Part shown: in pieces, positions 62,370 to 64,000 of the stretch
How positions within the stretch are numbered: position 1 is the stretch's first letter
Layout: every line of letters begins with the position of its first letter
Origin: Circinella minor
Taxonomy: Eukaryota; Mucoromycota; Mucoromycetes; Mucorales; Lichtheimiaceae
DNA: 64,000 nt
NCBI GenBank assembly: GCA_016758965.1
Contig: JAEPRB010000034.1
Coordinates: 62,001 to 126,000 of the forward strand
Reading direction: 5' to 3'
The notes under the pieces: model-generated
What the model was told of the DNA's origin: nothing
Seen by the model: the letters and a program-made list of their open reading frames with translations, nothing else
Databases searched by the model: none
Position numbers and translations under genes: made by a program

Positions 62370-64000
62370 ATGCCAATAACAGGCCATTACATTGATGAAG
62401 TAACGCATTCAATTTATTATAAAATTAAAAATACAGTATATAAGAATAAGAAAAAATAACTTTGTTATTTTTTTTTTTGGGGGGGGGGAATGTAGAAAAA
62501 TCGAATTGTATACGAGATCACCACGACAACACCTGACGGTGTCTTAGTCGAAAAACTTATTGCTGAACAATTAATGGCACTTGATCCTGAAAGCGTTGAA
62601 TTATATCAATATTTTTATAGCGATGGTCCGGGCTTACCATTAGCGAAACAAAAGCAAAAAGAAGAACGAGAAATAGAAAACAAATTAGAGCACATGATTG
62701 TTCATTATATGGAAGAGGAACATTGTAAGTGTATTTTCTTATTATTTGAGGAAGAGGAAGAAGTTAGGGAAAACTATATTTCAGTAAACGAAAAGAAAAT
62801 TTTTTTTATTAATAACTGTTGAATATGCATATATAGACGATGCTGCTTTAGATATAATTCGTAGTACAATCGCTTCTGGCAGAAAGCCTTCAAAGTAATA
62901 TTTTCTGTTTCTTTCTAAAAAGAGCATGATTGCATGAAAAACAAATTCCAAGAATGTCTCACTAAACAAAAGTAACGATGGTTATTCCCCCCTTCCTTCT
63001 TCCAGACAAATTATATTATCATTATTCGATTTTATCTTACGACCATCCATTATTTTACGAAAACGTACATCAAAGGATCTATTAACAATGGCTCGCGAAG
63101 CTCAACGAATACTACACGACATATTGGAAACTTTTGGACCTGATGTTTTTGCACCAATTTGGATTATCTTTAAACCAAACTTTTTAGGCCGTTTTCATGA
63201 AAGAAGAAAGAGAAAAGAGGCAATGGAAATGAATTACGACGACGATGACGATGACGAACCCTATGAGTGTTCTTTAACTGAATTTGACGATATTTGGGAT
63301 CTCGCTGCTCAATGTTTTGGATATGTCGAACCACGAGTACGGTATCAACAACAGCAACAAGAGAAGCAATCATTGAAACAAGCAGCTGGGCATGTGGTAA
63401 TGATAATTGATTTATAGGAGCTTTTTCTTTCTCATTCGTGTTTGTGTATATATAGAAAAACTGATGTTCTTATTCAAATGTATATTTATTTATTAGCGGC
63501 GTCGGATAGTCTTAGATATTTTGATTACAGTATTAGAAACCGATTTACGAGCACGAAGAGGTATATGATCACTATAGACAAATTTTATATATACGATTAA
63601 AGTCTTACAATAATATATTTAACATGACACTAGAAAGCAACTCAGAACTAGAAAAGTGTGTCATATTAGATATGATAAGAAGAGATAGCACTGGTAATAG
63701 AAGTCAATTTGATCGGTACCTGGATATTATTTTCAGTGTGTTTGGATATCATAATATTGAAGATGGTGAACCAACGAAGTTGAAAGATGCCGATGCTGCA
63801 CAGTTCGCAGCCAGGTTATTAAATATGGTTAGAACACCGTTCTTTTTTTTAAATGATTGACAGCCGATAAAAAAATGATCGATATGCACAATGCGTCCCC
63901 TTCCCCTTGCTTTTTCTTTTTTATTAGTTCATACATTAGAACTCTAACTCCTCTTTGTAACTCTCCTATGTATATATATATATACTACAGCTTGCAGTTC
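62370..64000 (+). CDS. unrecognised multi-exon protein, 3' end missing
   Basis: I assemble exons 62370-62399, 62496-62724, 62837-62894, 63006-63396, 63497-63560, 63634-63827 and the start of another at 63991, all in one frame. This gives about 325 residues before the window ends. The start MPITGHYIDE was chosen because it splices in frame to KNRIVYEITTTPDG; if that junction is wrong, the first later Met is at 62574. The protein is helical and acidic with a DDDDDDDE run (about residues 206-212) and a Gln run. It has hydrophobic helices such as KQIILSLFDFILRPSIILRK and RRIVLDILITVLETDLRARRG that suggest a helical-repeat scaffold. I do not recognise the family. A poly-G run at 62479-62488 lies inside the first intron. 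Confidence 0.6.
62479..62488 (+). repeat. poly-G tract
   Basis: Ten G directly after a poly-T run, just before the acceptor of the second exon of the last gene. Base count may be unreliable. Confidence 0.75.

Noticed and set aside
61042..62822. Lactonase and the following gene as a single fused gene
   Set aside because: The lactonase frame closes at a stop (62274-62276) after a complete last propeller strand, and the next exons start with their own ATG.

Overview
The window is a stretch of a fungal nuclear genome, most likely from a Mucoromycota (Mucorales-type) fungus. The DNA is AT-rich. Genes carry many short introns (about 50-150 bp) with GT..AG borders, long AT-rich gaps separate them, and the protein set is typically fungal: Rvs161-type BAR protein, GPI-type chitin deacetylase, full-length PDR/ABCG transporters, Csm3/Swi3. 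The genus is inference only. I built gene models by hand, checking splice borders, reading frame across every junction and family conservation. All models close in frame except the genes cut by the window edges.

Layout. 51-724 (+): 3' end of a DH-PH RhoGEF gene. 1577-2648 (-): a Rheb GTPase. 3119-3890 (-): RNA polymerase II subunit Rpb9. 3891-8299: gene-free, with microsatellites and decayed repeats. 8310-11433: an apparently complete Mutator-like (MULE) DNA transposon, with terminal inverted repeats, a 10-bp target-site duplication and an intact MULE/SWIM transposase gene; a 313-base assembly gap lies in its 3' part. 12252-13732 (+): secreted acid phosphatase/phosphoesterase. 14639-17166 (+): glutamine-rich SSXT (SS18-type) protein. 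18024-19725 (+): GPI-type chitin deacetylase. 20288-21656 (+): Rvs161/Hob3-type BAR protein. 21657-26312: gene-free, with a pogo/Tc1-like terminal-inverted-repeat element and a small hairpin element.

26313-48126 (+): the main feature, a head-to-tail array of three full-size PDR-type ABC transporters (ABC1, ABC2, ABC3). Each is predicted at exactly 1441 residues. They share most introns, ABC2 and ABC3 have each lost a different one, and patches of near-identical sequence point to gene conversion. The spacers contain a non-autonomous hAT element with a perfect 8-bp target duplication.

49008-51421 (+): myo-inositol/sugar-proton symporter with a cysteine-rich loop. 51916-52800 (-): urease accessory protein UreF. 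53276-55830 (+): mitochondrial ClpX-type AAA+ unfoldase. 57181-58454 (-): Csm3/Swi3/TIPIN replication-fork protection protein. 61042-62276 (+): secreted lactonase-fold protein. 62370 to the window end (+): an unrecognised multi-exon gene running off the edge.

Most genes are unrelated housekeeping or cell-surface functions. The only functional cluster is the transporter array, presumably broad-substrate efflux at the plasma membrane. I found no convincing tRNA, rRNA or CRISPR. No wholly new biological system is evident. The best leads are the intact MULE element, the mosaic ABC array and the unidentified gene at the right edge.
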